Below are positions 16,859-25,640 of a stretch of DNA of 64,000 nt, piece by piece. A program made the position numbers and the translations under genes. The stretch covers positions 1 to 64,000 of the forward strand of contig NZ_JAJLQY010000010.1 of assembly GCF_020991275.1 (NCBI RefSeq). Reading direction: 5' to 3'. Within the stretch, counting starts at the first letter, position 1; each line of letters opens with the position of its first letter. Under the pieces are notes generated by a model. The model saw nothing but the letters and a program-made list of their open reading frames with translations, was not told where the DNA came from and did not search any database. This stretch comes from Actinocorallia sp. API 0066 (GTDB lineage Bacteria > Actinomycetota > Actinomycetes > Streptosporangiales > Streptosporangiaceae).

Positions 16859-18031
16859 ATGACAGACGAGCTTCTGCCGCTTGCCGATCTCACCATCATC
16901 GATCTCTCCACCGTTCTGGCCGGCCCTTTCGCCGCGCAGGTGCTCGCCGATTTCGGCGCCAGAGTGATCAAGGTCGAACACCCGGCGGGCGACCCGATGC
17001 GCCGTTTCGGCCCGTCGGTCGACGGCGCCCCGCTCTGGTGGAAGGTCCTGAACCGGAACAAGCAGGGGATCGCCATCAACCTGAGCACGCCCGACGGCGC
17101 GGCCGAGTTCCTGCGGATCGCGGCCACGGCCGACGCCGTGATCGAGAACTTCCGTCCCGGCACGCTGGAGCGGTGGGGGATCGGCCCGGAGAAGCTGAAG
17201 GAGGTCAACCCCGACCTCGTCCTGACCCGGATCACCGCCTTCGGTCAGCAAGGCCCGTACTCCCCGCGTCCCGGATTCGGCACGCTGGCCGAGGCCATGG
17301 GTGGCGTCGCCGCCCTCGCGGGCGGGCCCGACGGCCCACCGGTCCTCCCCGGATACCAGCTCGGCGACGCCCTGGCCGGCCTCTACGGCGCCTGCGCCAC
17401 CCTCATCGCGCTGCACGCCCGCGGCCGCATCGGGCACGGGCAGATCGCGGACGTCGCGATCACGGAGGGCGTCATCAGCCTCATGGGAGGGCACTTCGCC
17501 GTCCACGAGAAGCTCGGCGTCAGGCCGGGCGACGAGGCGCCCACCGCCCCCCGGAACGTCTACCGCTGCCGGGACGGCCGCTGGGTCGCCCTCTCGGCCC
17601 CGGTCACCCTGGTCGCCCAGCGCCTCCTGCGGCTCGTCGGACGAAGCGACCTCGCCGACCAGCCCTGGTTCCAGGAGGGCAGCGGACGAGGAGCCCACCG
17701 GGCCGAGATCGACGAAGCGGTGGCCAAGTGGATCGCCGACCGCGACCGCGACGAGGTGCTCGCGGCCGTCGAGCGGGCCGAGGCCGCCGCCGCGCCGGTC
17801 TACGACATCGAGGACATCCTCGAGGATCCGCACTTCCGGGACCGTGACACGCTGGTGCACGCCCCCGACACCGAACTCGGCTCGATCATCATGCCCAACG
17901 TCGCGTTCCGGCTCTCGGCCACTCCCGGGCGCGTCCGGCACGCCGGCCCCCGGCTGGGCGCGGACACCGAGGAGATCCTCCGGGCCGTCGCAGAGCACGA
18001 GAGACACCGGGGCGAGGAGCGGACGGCGTGA
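16859..18031 (+). CDS. Class III (CaiB/BaiF, formyl-CoA-transferase-like) CoA-transferase
   Basis: 390-aa protein of the CaiB/BaiF family. It has the N-terminal LADLTIIDLSTVLAGPFAAQ, the ARVIKVEHPAGDPMRR segment, NRNKQGIAINL, and the conserved aspartate in QLGDALAGLYGA that forms the aspartyl-CoA intermediate in the family. It moves CoA from one acyl-CoA to another carboxylate. ATG start with GAGGAAAG upstream. Its end overlaps the next gene by 4 nt (GTGA). First gene of the five-gene operon 16.9-22.3 kb. By context it would activate a (di)carboxylic acid for the CitE-like lyase; the actual acid is unknown. Confidence 0.92.
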   Translation: MTDELLPLADLTIIDLSTVLAGPFAAQVLADFGARVIKVEHPAGDPMRRFGPSVDGAPLWWKVLNRNKQGIAINLSTPDGAAEFLRIAATADAVIENFRPGTLERWGIGPEKLKEVNPDLVLTRITAFGQQGPYSPRPGFGTLAEAMGGVAALAGGPDGPPVLPGYQLGDALAGLYGACATLIALHARGRIGHGQIADVAITEGVISLMGGHFAVHEKLGVRPGDEAPTAPRNVYRCRDGRWVALSAPVTLVAQRLLRLVGRSDLADQPWFQEGSGRGAHRAEIDEAVAKWIADRDRDEVLAAVERAEAAAAPVYDIEDILEDPHFRDRDTLVHAPDTELGSIIMPNVAFRLSATPGRVRHAGPRLGADTEEILRAVAEHERHRGEERTA

Positions 18032-18906
18032 ATCCTCCCCAGACGGAGCATCCGGTCTTCAGAAGCTGCCTCTACGTGCCGGGTCACCAGGCACGTCTCA
18101 TCGAACGGGCCTACGAGTCCGAAGCCGACACCGTCATCCTCGACCTCGAGGACGCGGTACCGCCCTCCGAGAAGGCACGGGCCCGGGAGACCGTCGCGCG
18201 CGTCACCGCGGCGGCGACCCCCAAGCCGACCTTCGTGCGGGTGAACTCCATGGCGTCGGGACGCGCCGAGGACGACGTGCGGGCGGTGGCGGGTCCCGGG
18301 CTGAGCGGGGTCCGGATGGCGAAGGTCGCCCGCCCGGAGGACGTGCGGCAGCTCGTCACGCTGCTGGCCCAGGCCGGGTGCCCGGTTCCCGTCCACCTGC
18401 TCATCGAGACCGCGCACGCGCTGGAAACCGCCTTCGACCTGGCCACGTCCTCCCCCTCGGTCGCCATGATCAGCCTCGGGGAGTCCGACCTGTGCGCGGA
18501 TCTTCGGATCACGGCCGAGAGCCCCACGATGGACGCGTGCCGCAGCCGCGTCGTCATCGCGTCGCGGGCGGCCGGCCTGCCGAGCCCCTGCCAGAGCGTG
18601 TCCACCGACATCCACGACACCGACGCCCTGCTCCGCACCAGCCGAAGCGCCAAGGCACTCGGCTTTGTGGGGCGGATGGCCCTGCATCCCGCGCAGATCC
18701 CCGCCATCCACGAGGTGTACACACCGACGGCCCAGGAGATCGCCGACGCCCAGGCGGTCTTCCGCACCCCGGAACTCGCGCGGGAAGCCGACCGGTCCGT
18801 CGTCCTGAACGAACGCGGCGGCGTCATCGCCCCGCCCATCCTGGCGAACGCGAGGAACGTCCTGCGGCTCGCCGAAGCCCTCAGCCTTCTCGAGGCCCCC
18901 GCATGA
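18028..18906 (+). CDS. HpcH/HpaI (CitE-like) acyl-CoA lyase
   Basis: 292-aa TIM-barrel protein of the CitE/malyl-CoA lyase family. It has an acidic metal/substrate motif (VILDLEDAVPPSEK, about 36-49), a CoA-site arginine region (FVRVNSM), IETAHALE, and SLGESDLCADL. Members cleave or form beta-hydroxyacyl-CoA thioesters (malyl-CoA, beta-methylmalyl-CoA, citramalyl-CoA). GTG start within the CoA-transferase stop. Transferase plus CitE lyase is the usual pair in C5-dicarboxylate (itaconate/citramalate) and malyl-CoA pathways. Here the two sit in a polyketide locus, so either starter/extender supply or recycling is possible. Confidence 0.9.
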   Translation: MNPPQTEHPVFRSCLYVPGHQARLIERAYESEADTVILDLEDAVPPSEKARARETVARVTAAATPKPTFVRVNSMASGRAEDDVRAVAGPGLSGVRMAKVARPEDVRQLVTLLAQAGCPVPVHLLIETAHALETAFDLATSSPSVAMISLGESDLCADLRITAESPTMDACRSRVVIASRAAGLPSPCQSVSTDIHDTDALLRTSRSAKALGFVGRMALHPAQIPAIHEVYTPTAQEIADAQAVFRTPELAREADRSVVLNERGGVIAPPILANARNVLRLAEALSLLEAPA

Positions 18907-19745
18907 GCACACCCGCGGTAGCGCCGCCGGACGCCCTGCTCGGCGCCGTCCTGGCCGGTGTCGAGGTCTTCGACCTGGCCCAGCCGCTGGCCGACGGCAT
19001 GCCCTGCTCACCCAACCATCCCGGCTTCAAGATGTCCCTGACCAGGCGCCACGGCGACATGGTCCGCGCCGACGGCGGCTCGGCCGCCAGCGAGATCATC
19101 GTCATCGGAGGGCACGTGGGGACGCACATCGACGCCCTCGCGCACGTCTCCCACAAAGGCCGGCTCTTCGGGGACGTCGACTGCGCCGAAGCGCAGGTGG
19201 GAGGCAGATTCACCACCCACGGCGTGGACACGATCCCGCCGATGGTCTGCCGGGGGGTGCTGCTCGACATCGCGGCCCGGCACGGTGTCCCGGCCCTGCC
19301 CGCAGGCTACGGAATCACCGCGCGGGACCTCGACGACGCCGCCGAGCGGGTCGGCGTGCGACCCACCCCGGGCGGCGTCTGCCTGGTCCACACCGGCTGG
19401 AGCCGGTGGTGGGACGACCCCGTCGCCTACCTCGGCGTGCGGACCGGGGTGCCTGGACTCACCCCGGACGCGGCCCGGTGGCTGGCCGCACACCAGGTCG
19501 TCGCGGCCGGCGCCGACACGACAGCCTTCGAGCAGATCCACCCGGAGCGGGGGCACGCCGTCATGCCGGTCCACCGCATCCTCCTGGTCGAGCACGGCAT
19601 CCACATCATCGAGCACATGCGGCTCACCGAACTGGCGGAGCAGGACGTGGCCGAGTTCACCTTCATCCTGTCCCCACTGAAGATCGTCGGAGGCACCGGG
19701 TCTCCCGTGCGTCCACTCGCGATCGTGAGCCGTCCCCGTGACTAG
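18903..19745 (+). CDS. Cyclase-family metal hydrolase (KynB/kynurenine formamidase-like)
   Basis: 280-aa protein with the family metal motif HxGTHxDxxxH (GGHVGTHIDALAHVSH, about 74-89), a fold used for Mn/Zn-dependent hydrolysis of amides or lactams such as N-formylkynurenine and isatin. ATG overlaps the previous stop, and the 3' end overlaps the next GTG by 8 nt. The proline that usually follows the DxP of formamidases is Leu here. The substrate is not predictable. With the pathway built on aminobenzoate, an N-acyl aromatic amine is one candidate. Confidence 0.85.
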   Translation: MSTPAVAPPDALLGAVLAGVEVFDLAQPLADGMPCSPNHPGFKMSLTRRHGDMVRADGGSAASEIIVIGGHVGTHIDALAHVSHKGRLFGDVDCAEAQVGGRFTTHGVDTIPPMVCRGVLLDIAARHGVPALPAGYGITARDLDDAAERVGVRPTPGGVCLVHTGWSRWWDDPVAYLGVRTGVPGLTPDAARWLAAHQVVAAGADTTAFEQIHPERGHAVMPVHRILLVEHGIHIIEHMRLTELAEQDVAEFTFILSPLKIVGGTGSPVRPLAIVSRPRD

Positions 19746-21210
19746 CGCACAGGCTCGGGGCGGGCTCCTCGACGAGGTCGCCGACTTCGCCGCCCACGTG
19801 GTCGAGGCCGGGCTGCCGGAAGACCGGCTCCGGCACTCCATGCGGGCGGTCTTCGACACGGTCGGCGTCATGGTCCGGGGCTCGGCCCAGCCCCTGTCGT
19901 CGACCGTCGCCCAGGCCGCCCGGCACTGGGGCCGGGACGAGTCCGCCTCGGTGATCGGCGCCGGGCTCCGCGCGCCGGTCGGCACCGCGGCGTTCGTCAA
20001 CGGGACGTTCGCGCACTGCCTGGACTTCGACGACACCCACCTGCCGTCGGTCCTGCACCCGAGCGCGTCGGTCGTTCCCGCCGCCCTCGCCGTCGGCGAG
20101 GCCGTCGGAGCCACCGGTCCACGGACCCTCGCCGCGATCGCCGTGGGGAACGAGTTCTGCATCCGGCTGGGAATGGCCGGGTACGACACCGAGAACGCCA
20201 ACTCGATCTTCTTCGACCGGGGGCAGCACGCCACGTCGATCTGCGGCACCCTGGGCGCCGCCGTCGCGGCCGCGATGCTGCTGTCCGGCGAATCGCCCAC
20301 GATCGCCGCCGCGGCGTCGATCGCCGCGAGCATGGGATCGGGGATCATCGAATGCAACCGGACCGGCGGCACGGTGAAGCAGATCCACACCGGGTGGGCG
20401 GCCCACTCCGGGATCGCGGCCGCGCACCTGGCCGCGTCCGGCATCACCGGTCCGCCCACCGCCCTCGAAGGCCGGTTCGGCTTCTTCGAGGCGTTCTGCG
20501 GCCCCCGGGCGCATCCGAAGACCGTCACCGAGGACCTCGGCCGCCACTGGCACTCCGACGCGCTGCGCATCAAGCCGTACCCGTGCAACCTCTTCACCCA
20601 CGCCGGAATCGACGCGGCCGTCGAACTCCTTGAGCGCGGGGTGCGGCCGGAGGAGATCACCGCGCTCAGGCTCGGCGTCCCCGAGCCGGTGCTGAGGACG
20701 ATCGCGGAACCCGTCGCGGTGAAGGCCGCACCTGCCAGCGGATACGCGGGGGCCTTCTCCGGTCCGTACACCGTCGCCGCGGCCCTGCACGGAGGAGGCG
20801 GACTCGCCCTGTACATCGACGACTTCACCGACCAGGCCGTCCGCCGCCCGGAGGTACTGGCCCTGGCCGCGAAGGTCACGTGCTACGCCGACCCGGAATG
20901 CACGTCGCTCTTCCCCGTGCGGATGCCTGCCAGACTCACCGCCCACCTCGCGGATGGCCGCGTCGAGGAGGCGCTCTGCCTCGACAGCCGAGGCGGCCCA
21001 CGGCGGCCGCTGACCGACGAGGAACTCGCCCTCAAGTTCGGCCTGAACCTCTCCCCCACCCTGGACGAGGCGTCAGCCCGGCATCTACGCGAAGAGATCT
21101 TCCAGCTCACCGACCGGTCAACACCGCGGTCGATCATGCGCCTGCTGGCACGACCAGGAGGCGCCGACCCCAGCAACCCGGAGGAAACCCATGGCGGAAA
21201 CCGCCTTTGA
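19738..21210 (+). CDS. MmgE/PrpD-family protein
   Basis: 490 aa. Family features include NGTFAHCLDFDDTHLPSVLHP (about 84-104), the GTLGAAVAAAML helix, an HTGWAAHSGIAAAHLA segment and KPYPCNLFTHAGIDAA. The family contains 2-methylcitrate dehydratase and cis-aconitate decarboxylase (itaconate forming). GTG start inside the upstream gene; it overlaps the next gene by 20 nt. Combined with a CoA-transferase and a CitE-like lyase it suggests handling of a tricarboxylic or branched C5-C7 acid; the direction (making or breaking) is not visible. Confidence 0.9.
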   Translation: MTSAQARGGLLDEVADFAAHVVEAGLPEDRLRHSMRAVFDTVGVMVRGSAQPLSSTVAQAARHWGRDESASVIGAGLRAPVGTAAFVNGTFAHCLDFDDTHLPSVLHPSASVVPAALAVGEAVGATGPRTLAAIAVGNEFCIRLGMAGYDTENANSIFFDRGQHATSICGTLGAAVAAAMLLSGESPTIAAAASIAASMGSGIIECNRTGGTVKQIHTGWAAHSGIAAAHLAASGITGPPTALEGRFGFFEAFCGPRAHPKTVTEDLGRHWHSDALRIKPYPCNLFTHAGIDAAVELLERGVRPEEITALRLGVPEPVLRTIAEPVAVKAAPASGYAGAFSGPYTVAAALHGGGGLALYIDDFTDQAVRRPEVLALAAKVTCYADPECTSLFPVRMPARLTAHLADGRVEEALCLDSRGGPRRPLTDEELALKFGLNLSPTLDEASARHLREEIFQLTDRSTPRSIMRLLARPGGADPSNPEETHGGNRL

Positions 21211-22297
21211 CACGCGGTGGAACATCCTCGACCCGGCCGTCCGCCCGACGGATCCGCACCAGTACCTCCGCGCCGCCGTCCAGTGGCACTTCGGGGAGGC
21301 GACGGGGTCGAGATTCTGGCTGGAGCGGGCCAAGGACCTCGACTTCGACCCGCTGACCAGCATCCACGGCTACGACGACCTGCGGCGGTTCCCGAACATC
21401 GTCGACGAACTGCGGGACGTTCCGGTCGAGGACCTCATCCCGCGCGGCTACGGCCCCCGCCCGCCGGCCCCGCGCGTCTTCGAGAGCGGCGGCACCACCG
21501 GGGCGCCCAAGCGCGTCATCCTGATGCCGGACTGGTTGGAGAGCGCGCTGGACCGGATGGAGAAAGGGCCGCAGTTCTCCGGGCGGCCGCCGTCGAACAT
21601 CCTGGTCGCCATGCCGACCGGCCCGCACAAGGCGGGAAGCCTCTACGACGACATCGCCGCGCGGCAGAACTTCGTCAAGTTCAGCATCGACATCGACCCG
21701 CGCTGGGTGAAGAAGCTGATCGGCCGGGGCGAGAACGAGCAGGTCCAGGCGTACGTCGAGCACGTCCTGGACCAGATCGAGCACGTGCTGAGCAGCCAGC
21801 ACGTCGGGATGCTGGTCATCACGCCGCCGCTCCTGCTCGCCTGCGCACGGCGGCCGTCGCTCGTCGACCTGATCAACGCCAAGATCGACCTCATCACCTG
21901 GGGCGGCGCCCACATGACCCTCGACCAGCGGTTCGAACTCGAACGGGTGACCTTCCCCAAGGCCCGGTTCCTCAGCCGGTACAGCAGCGCCCTGATCCTC
22001 GAGGGATCCCGGCAGCGGCCCGGCACCAGCCTGGACGAGGAGATCGTCTACGACCCGGGCAGCCCGGTCGTCACGTTCCTGGTCGTCGATCCGGCGACCG
22101 GCGAGCCGGTCCCGTACGGGCGGCGCGGCCAGGTGGTCATGAACCACATCAGCAAAGGCATGTTCCTGCCGAACAACCTCGAACGCGACACCGCGATCCG
22201 GGTTCCCGGACCGCCCGGCCAGATCGGCGACTCGGTCTCGGCTCCCCAACCGGTGGAGACCTTCGGCGGCGAGGAGGTCATCGAGGGGATCTACTAG
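21191..22297 (+). CDS. EhpF-like short acyl-adenylating enzyme
   Basis: 368-aa member of the ANL (adenylate-forming) superfamily, recognised by the P-loop VFESGGTTGAPKRV (about 97-110) and the N-terminal FDTRWNILDPAVRPTDP also seen in proteins annotated as phenazine antibiotic biosynthesis enzymes (EhpF type). It is much shorter than a typical CoA ligase of about 500 aa or more: it ends soon after a VVDPATGEPVPYG region and lacks the C-terminal subdomain with the catalytic lysine. It may adenylate an aryl acid, or be a non-catalytic homologue. Last gene of the operon, overlapping the MmgE/PrpD gene. Confidence 0.75.
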   Translation: MAETAFDTRWNILDPAVRPTDPHQYLRAAVQWHFGEATGSRFWLERAKDLDFDPLTSIHGYDDLRRFPNIVDELRDVPVEDLIPRGYGPRPPAPRVFESGGTTGAPKRVILMPDWLESALDRMEKGPQFSGRPPSNILVAMPTGPHKAGSLYDDIAARQNFVKFSIDIDPRWVKKLIGRGENEQVQAYVEHVLDQIEHVLSSQHVGMLVITPPLLLACARRPSLVDLINAKIDLITWGGAHMTLDQRFELERVTFPKARFLSRYSSALILEGSRQRPGTSLDEEIVYDPGSPVVTFLVVDPATGEPVPYGRRGQVVMNHISKGMFLPNNLERDTAIRVPGPPGQIGDSVSAPQPVETFGGEEVIEGIY

Positions 22298-22371
22298 ACG
22301 GGCGGTTCCGAAGCCGGACCTGGAACGATCTTCGAGGCGGATTCTTGTCCGGATTCTGAGAGGATCGACGC

Positions 22372-23304
22372 ATGGCTCCCCCTGAACGGACAACAGTCGC
22401 AGGGCTCCTGGATCGCACTCGGGACGGCATCCTGCTCTACAGCATGACCCCGCCACGGCAGGCCATCACCCCCGAACAGGCCGACGCCGTCGCCTCCGCC
22501 GCCCTGACCCGGTTGGCGTCGGTGCGGGTCGACGGGCTCATCCTCTACGACGTGGACGCCGAGGCCGACCGGGCCGAGGCGCCGCGGCCGTTCCCGTTCA
22601 TGCCGATGATGGACCCGGCCCGCTTCCTCGACGACCACCTCGCCGACTGGGCCGGGCCGGTCATCGTCTACCGCGCCGTCGGCAAGTACACCGGCGACGA
22701 ACTGGACCTCTGGTGGACGAACGCCGACCGCGACCGGGTGCTGACCGTCCTGGTCGGCGCGGCCTCCCGGCACCAGGCCGTCCGGACGAGCCTTTCCGAC
22801 GCCTACCGCCGGCACGCCGGGCACCCGTTCCCGCCGCGGATGGGCGGCGTGGCCATCGCCGAACGGCACGCCTCCTCAGGCGCCGAGCACGCGCGCATGC
22901 TGCGCAAACAGGACGCCGGCTGCGAGTTCTTCGTCTCCCAGGTCTGCTACGACCTGGACCACACCCGCGACCTGCTGTCCGACTACGCCCACGGCTGCCG
23001 CGACCGCGGCCTGGACCCAAAACCGGTGGTGCTGACCCTGGCCCCGTGCGGGTCGGTGAAGACCCTGGAGTTCATGGCCTGGCTCGGCATCGCCGTCCCG
23101 CGCTGGCTCCAGGCCGAGATCACCCGCGGCGACGCCCTCACCGCCTCGTACGAGCAGTGCCTCCTCAACGCCCAAGCCCTGATCGCCTACTGCCGCCGCC
23201 TCGCCCTACCGTTCGGCATCAACGTCGAAAGCCTCACCAACCGCAAACGCGAGATCGACGCCTCCATCGAACTCACCCGAGAGATCCGCGCCCTCCTACC
23301 CTGA
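22372..23304 (+). CDS. Methylenetetrahydrofolate reductase-like TIM-barrel protein
   Basis: 310 aa resembling the MTHFR-like flavin/folate barrel: a short RTRDGILLYSMTPP start, a FFVSQVCYDLDHTRDLL segment, VVLTLAPCGSVKTLEFMAWLGI, and INVESLTNRKREI near the C-terminus. ATG start. It stands 74 nt after the EhpF-like gene but has its own spacing and no overlap, so it may be outside region A. A role in one-carbon supply is possible but not shown. Confidence 0.65.
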   Translation: MAPPERTTVAGLLDRTRDGILLYSMTPPRQAITPEQADAVASAALTRLASVRVDGLILYDVDAEADRAEAPRPFPFMPMMDPARFLDDHLADWAGPVIVYRAVGKYTGDELDLWWTNADRDRVLTVLVGAASRHQAVRTSLSDAYRRHAGHPFPPRMGGVAIAERHASSGAEHARMLRKQDAGCEFFVSQVCYDLDHTRDLLSDYAHGCRDRGLDPKPVVLTLAPCGSVKTLEFMAWLGIAVPRWLQAEITRGDALTASYEQCLLNAQALIAYCRRLALPFGINVESLTNRKREIDASIELTREIRALLP

Positions 23305-23349
23305 ACCACGGATGCCACCGACTCCATCCGCGCCGGGGGCGGCTTCAGG

Positions 23350-24033
23350 TCATCCCAGAGTCAGCCAGCGGATGCCTGCGCGGCGGACGGCCTGTGCCTC
23401 CGCCTCGCTGATCGGCTCCCTGCCGGTGGCCTTGCGCAGGAAGGTCACCTGGTCCCAGCCCAGCCGCCGCACGGTGGCCGCTCCCGCTCCGTCCAGCAGC
23501 AAGCCTTCCACCGCGTCGCCGGCCTCCGACGTCAGCCACGGCTCCCGGTCCAGTGCCGCCGCCAGGTCAAGCCCATGGACGGCTAGCTCCACCACCCGCG
23601 TCAGCAAGAACTCCGACAGCAGCATCGCATCCCCGTGACGGGTCCGTACGATCCGGCCGTCGGGCTCGGCCAGGCACAACGCGTGCACGCGCCGCCAGGT
23701 CTCCGCAAAATCCGCGGCCAGCGCCTCACCGCCGCCCTGAGCGGCCGCGTGCTGTTGGGCCACCAAGATCCGCGCCGCGTTCGTGCCCTCGGCGAAACGC
23801 TCATCAGGCCGGTAGTACTCCGCCGCCGACACCTCCGCCCGCACCGGGGACTCGGCGGCGAGCATGCCGGGAAGCCACGCGATCACCACCCGGACATGAC
23901 CCAGCAGATCCCGGACCCGCCAGGGAACACAACCCGTCGGACGCCGCCAATCCGCCTCCGACAAGCCCGTGACGGCCTGAGCGAGCCGCCCGGCCTCCAA
24001 CCCGAAGACCTCCACCGCCCGCGCCTGATCCAC
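23350..24033 (-). CDS. Maleylpyruvate-isomerase-type (DinB-fold, mycothiol-dependent-like) protein
   Basis: 227 aa. N-terminal four-helix DinB-like domain with WRVRDLLGHVRVV (His about 48) and LTRVVELAVHGLDLAAAL (His about 159), which supply metal-binding histidines in this superfamily. The C-terminus carries a small alpha/beta region. Members use mycothiol in maleylpyruvate isomerisation or other thiol transfers in actinobacteria. GTG start. Monocistronic, convergent with the MTHFR-like gene. The function is inferred from fold only. Confidence 0.75.
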   Translation of the reverse strand: MDQARAVEVFGLEAGRLAQAVTGLSEADWRRPTGCVPWRVRDLLGHVRVVIAWLPGMLAAESPVRAEVSAAEYYRPDERFAEGTNAARILVAQQHAAAQGGGEALAADFAETWRRVHALCLAEPDGRIVRTRHGDAMLLSEFLLTRVVELAVHGLDLAAALDREPWLTSEAGDAVEGLLLDGAGAATVRRLGWDQVTFLRKATGREPISEAEAQAVRRAGIRWLTLG

Positions 24034-24298
24034 AACCAGCCAAGTTACCGGAACGACCAGATTGCGGGGGGCACTCGGCGGTTGTCAATTGGTCGGACGG
24101 CCGGTGGCTTGACCGTAATTCCGGGTCAGGCTGGTGGTGCCTTTTCGGCTCCGTGGCGGGGAAAGTTCGAGGGGGCCTTGCGGGAGGGTCTCCCGGGTGC
24201 GGGGAAAAGTCAATGGCCGTCTGTGGCCAGGGTGGAGATATGTTTGTGTGGGCGGTTCGATTAGAGTCGATTTGTTGTCGGTGGAATGAAAGGAACCA

Positions 24299-25612
24299 AT
24301 GGTGGTGTCGAAGTCCGGTGGTGGCTTGGTCGGGTCGAAGAGTTTTATCGGGAAGGTGGCGCCCGCTCCTCCGGTGGAGCTTTTGTTCGAGGTCGCGACC
24401 CGGGCCCGGCTCCTGGTGTCGCCCCTGACGACGGACCTGGGGCTCGCTGACGGCATCACCTTCGAGGAGGCGGTCGGGCTTGTGCTGTCGGCGTCGCCGG
24501 TGCTCCCGGTACTGTCCGACCCGGACCTGGCCATCGTGGCCAGGGTCGCCGAGCGTGACCCGATCCAGGCGGACGAGCTGCTCGCCGCCGTCCTGACCCT
24601 GCGCGAGGACCTGGCCGCCCAGGCCGGGCAGCTCGGCGACGCCCGGCTCCAAGGCCAGCTGGAGGCGGCCGTGACCGCGGCCGCCCAGTTCGACGCCGCC
24701 GCGCACACCCTGCCCGTGCCGGACGACGACGACATCGAGATCGTCATCGACGTGGTCGCCCAGCAGGTCATCCGCGTCAATGACGCGCTCGCGGAATCAG
24801 GGGGCGTGGCTCCCGTCAAGGTCGTCCATCGGTCGATTCTCCACGCGCTGCACACCAATCCTCCGGCGGTCCCGATTCCCCCGCGCTCCGGCGACACGGA
24901 GCCGTTCCGCAGGGCGGCGGAAGCCGAGGCCCTCATCAGGCTGTCCGCCGGCGACAGCGCGGCGCGGAACGTGGCGGTCGCATTGGCGGGCCGCCTTTAC
25001 TGGCAGGACGAGACGCTGCGCCAGGCGCTTGAGGAGGAGACGAGTTCAGGCGACGATTCGGGGGACGCCCCCTCGATCATCGCCAAAGTCCAGGTGGACC
25101 ATCTCGAATTCTCGCTCGGTGTGTCCCAGGGAATCGGCAACGCCTTCCAACAGGCGCTCACGCCGCCCTCGCCCGCCGCCGTCGGCTCCGAAGCCGTGCT
25201 CCAGCAATCGGTGTCCTCCTACGTGCCCCTTCGGCCGTTCGGCCCGATTGGCACACACATCGACGACAACCACGTCTACGACCCCGAACTGGGTGAGGTC
25301 CGTGAACTCACCGAACGGGAGAAGACCATCAGGAACTGGGGTGTCGGCGGTTTCTTCGTCGGATGGGTCGGCGGAGCCACCGTGGGCGTCATCGGCACCG
25401 CCCCCCTCGGCGGGGCCGGCGGACTGGTCAGCGCTCCCCTCGGCGGAGTCGCCGGAACCGCCATCGGAATGAAACTCGGCCAGTGGAAGTACGACTACGG
25501 CTACGCCGGCGCCGGACTGAAAATCGGCGAGGCGTTCCTGGCCTTCCAGAACCCCTTCACCGCCATCAGATTCATCGTGCTCGACACCGTAGATTCGATG
25601 TCCCGAAAATAA
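24299..25612 (+). CDS. Uncharacterised protein with C-terminal glycine-rich membrane segments
   Basis: 437 aa, not recognised. ATG follows AAAGGA with 5-nt spacing. Residues 1-150 are acidic and helical with an Ala/Leu-rich stretch (ELLAAVLTLREDLAAQAG). The middle is polar. Residues about 345-400 form two Gly-rich hydrophobic segments (GVGGFFVGWVGGATVGVIGT and GGLVSAPLGGVAGTAIG) resembling glycine-zipper membrane hairpins. The upstream 265 bp is comparatively AT-rich and contains nothing else recognisable. Its codon use is less biased than that of the polyketide genes around it, suggesting a separate origin. Confidence 0.7.
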   Translation: MVVSKSGGGLVGSKSFIGKVAPAPPVELLFEVATRARLLVSPLTTDLGLADGITFEEAVGLVLSASPVLPVLSDPDLAIVARVAERDPIQADELLAAVLTLREDLAAQAGQLGDARLQGQLEAAVTAAAQFDAAAHTLPVPDDDDIEIVIDVVAQQVIRVNDALAESGGVAPVKVVHRSILHALHTNPPAVPIPPRSGDTEPFRRAAEAEALIRLSAGDSAARNVAVALAGRLYWQDETLRQALEEETSSGDDSGDAPSIIAKVQVDHLEFSLGVSQGIGNAFQQALTPPSPAAVGSEAVLQQSVSSYVPLRPFGPIGTHIDDNHVYDPELGEVRELTEREKTIRNWGVGGFFVGWVGGATVGVIGTAPLGGAGGLVSAPLGGVAGTAIGMKLGQWKYDYGYAGAGLKIGEAFLAFQNPFTAIRFIVLDTVDSMSRK

Positions 25613-25640
25613 AACCCCCCAAAACCACCGCCCTGAGGCA

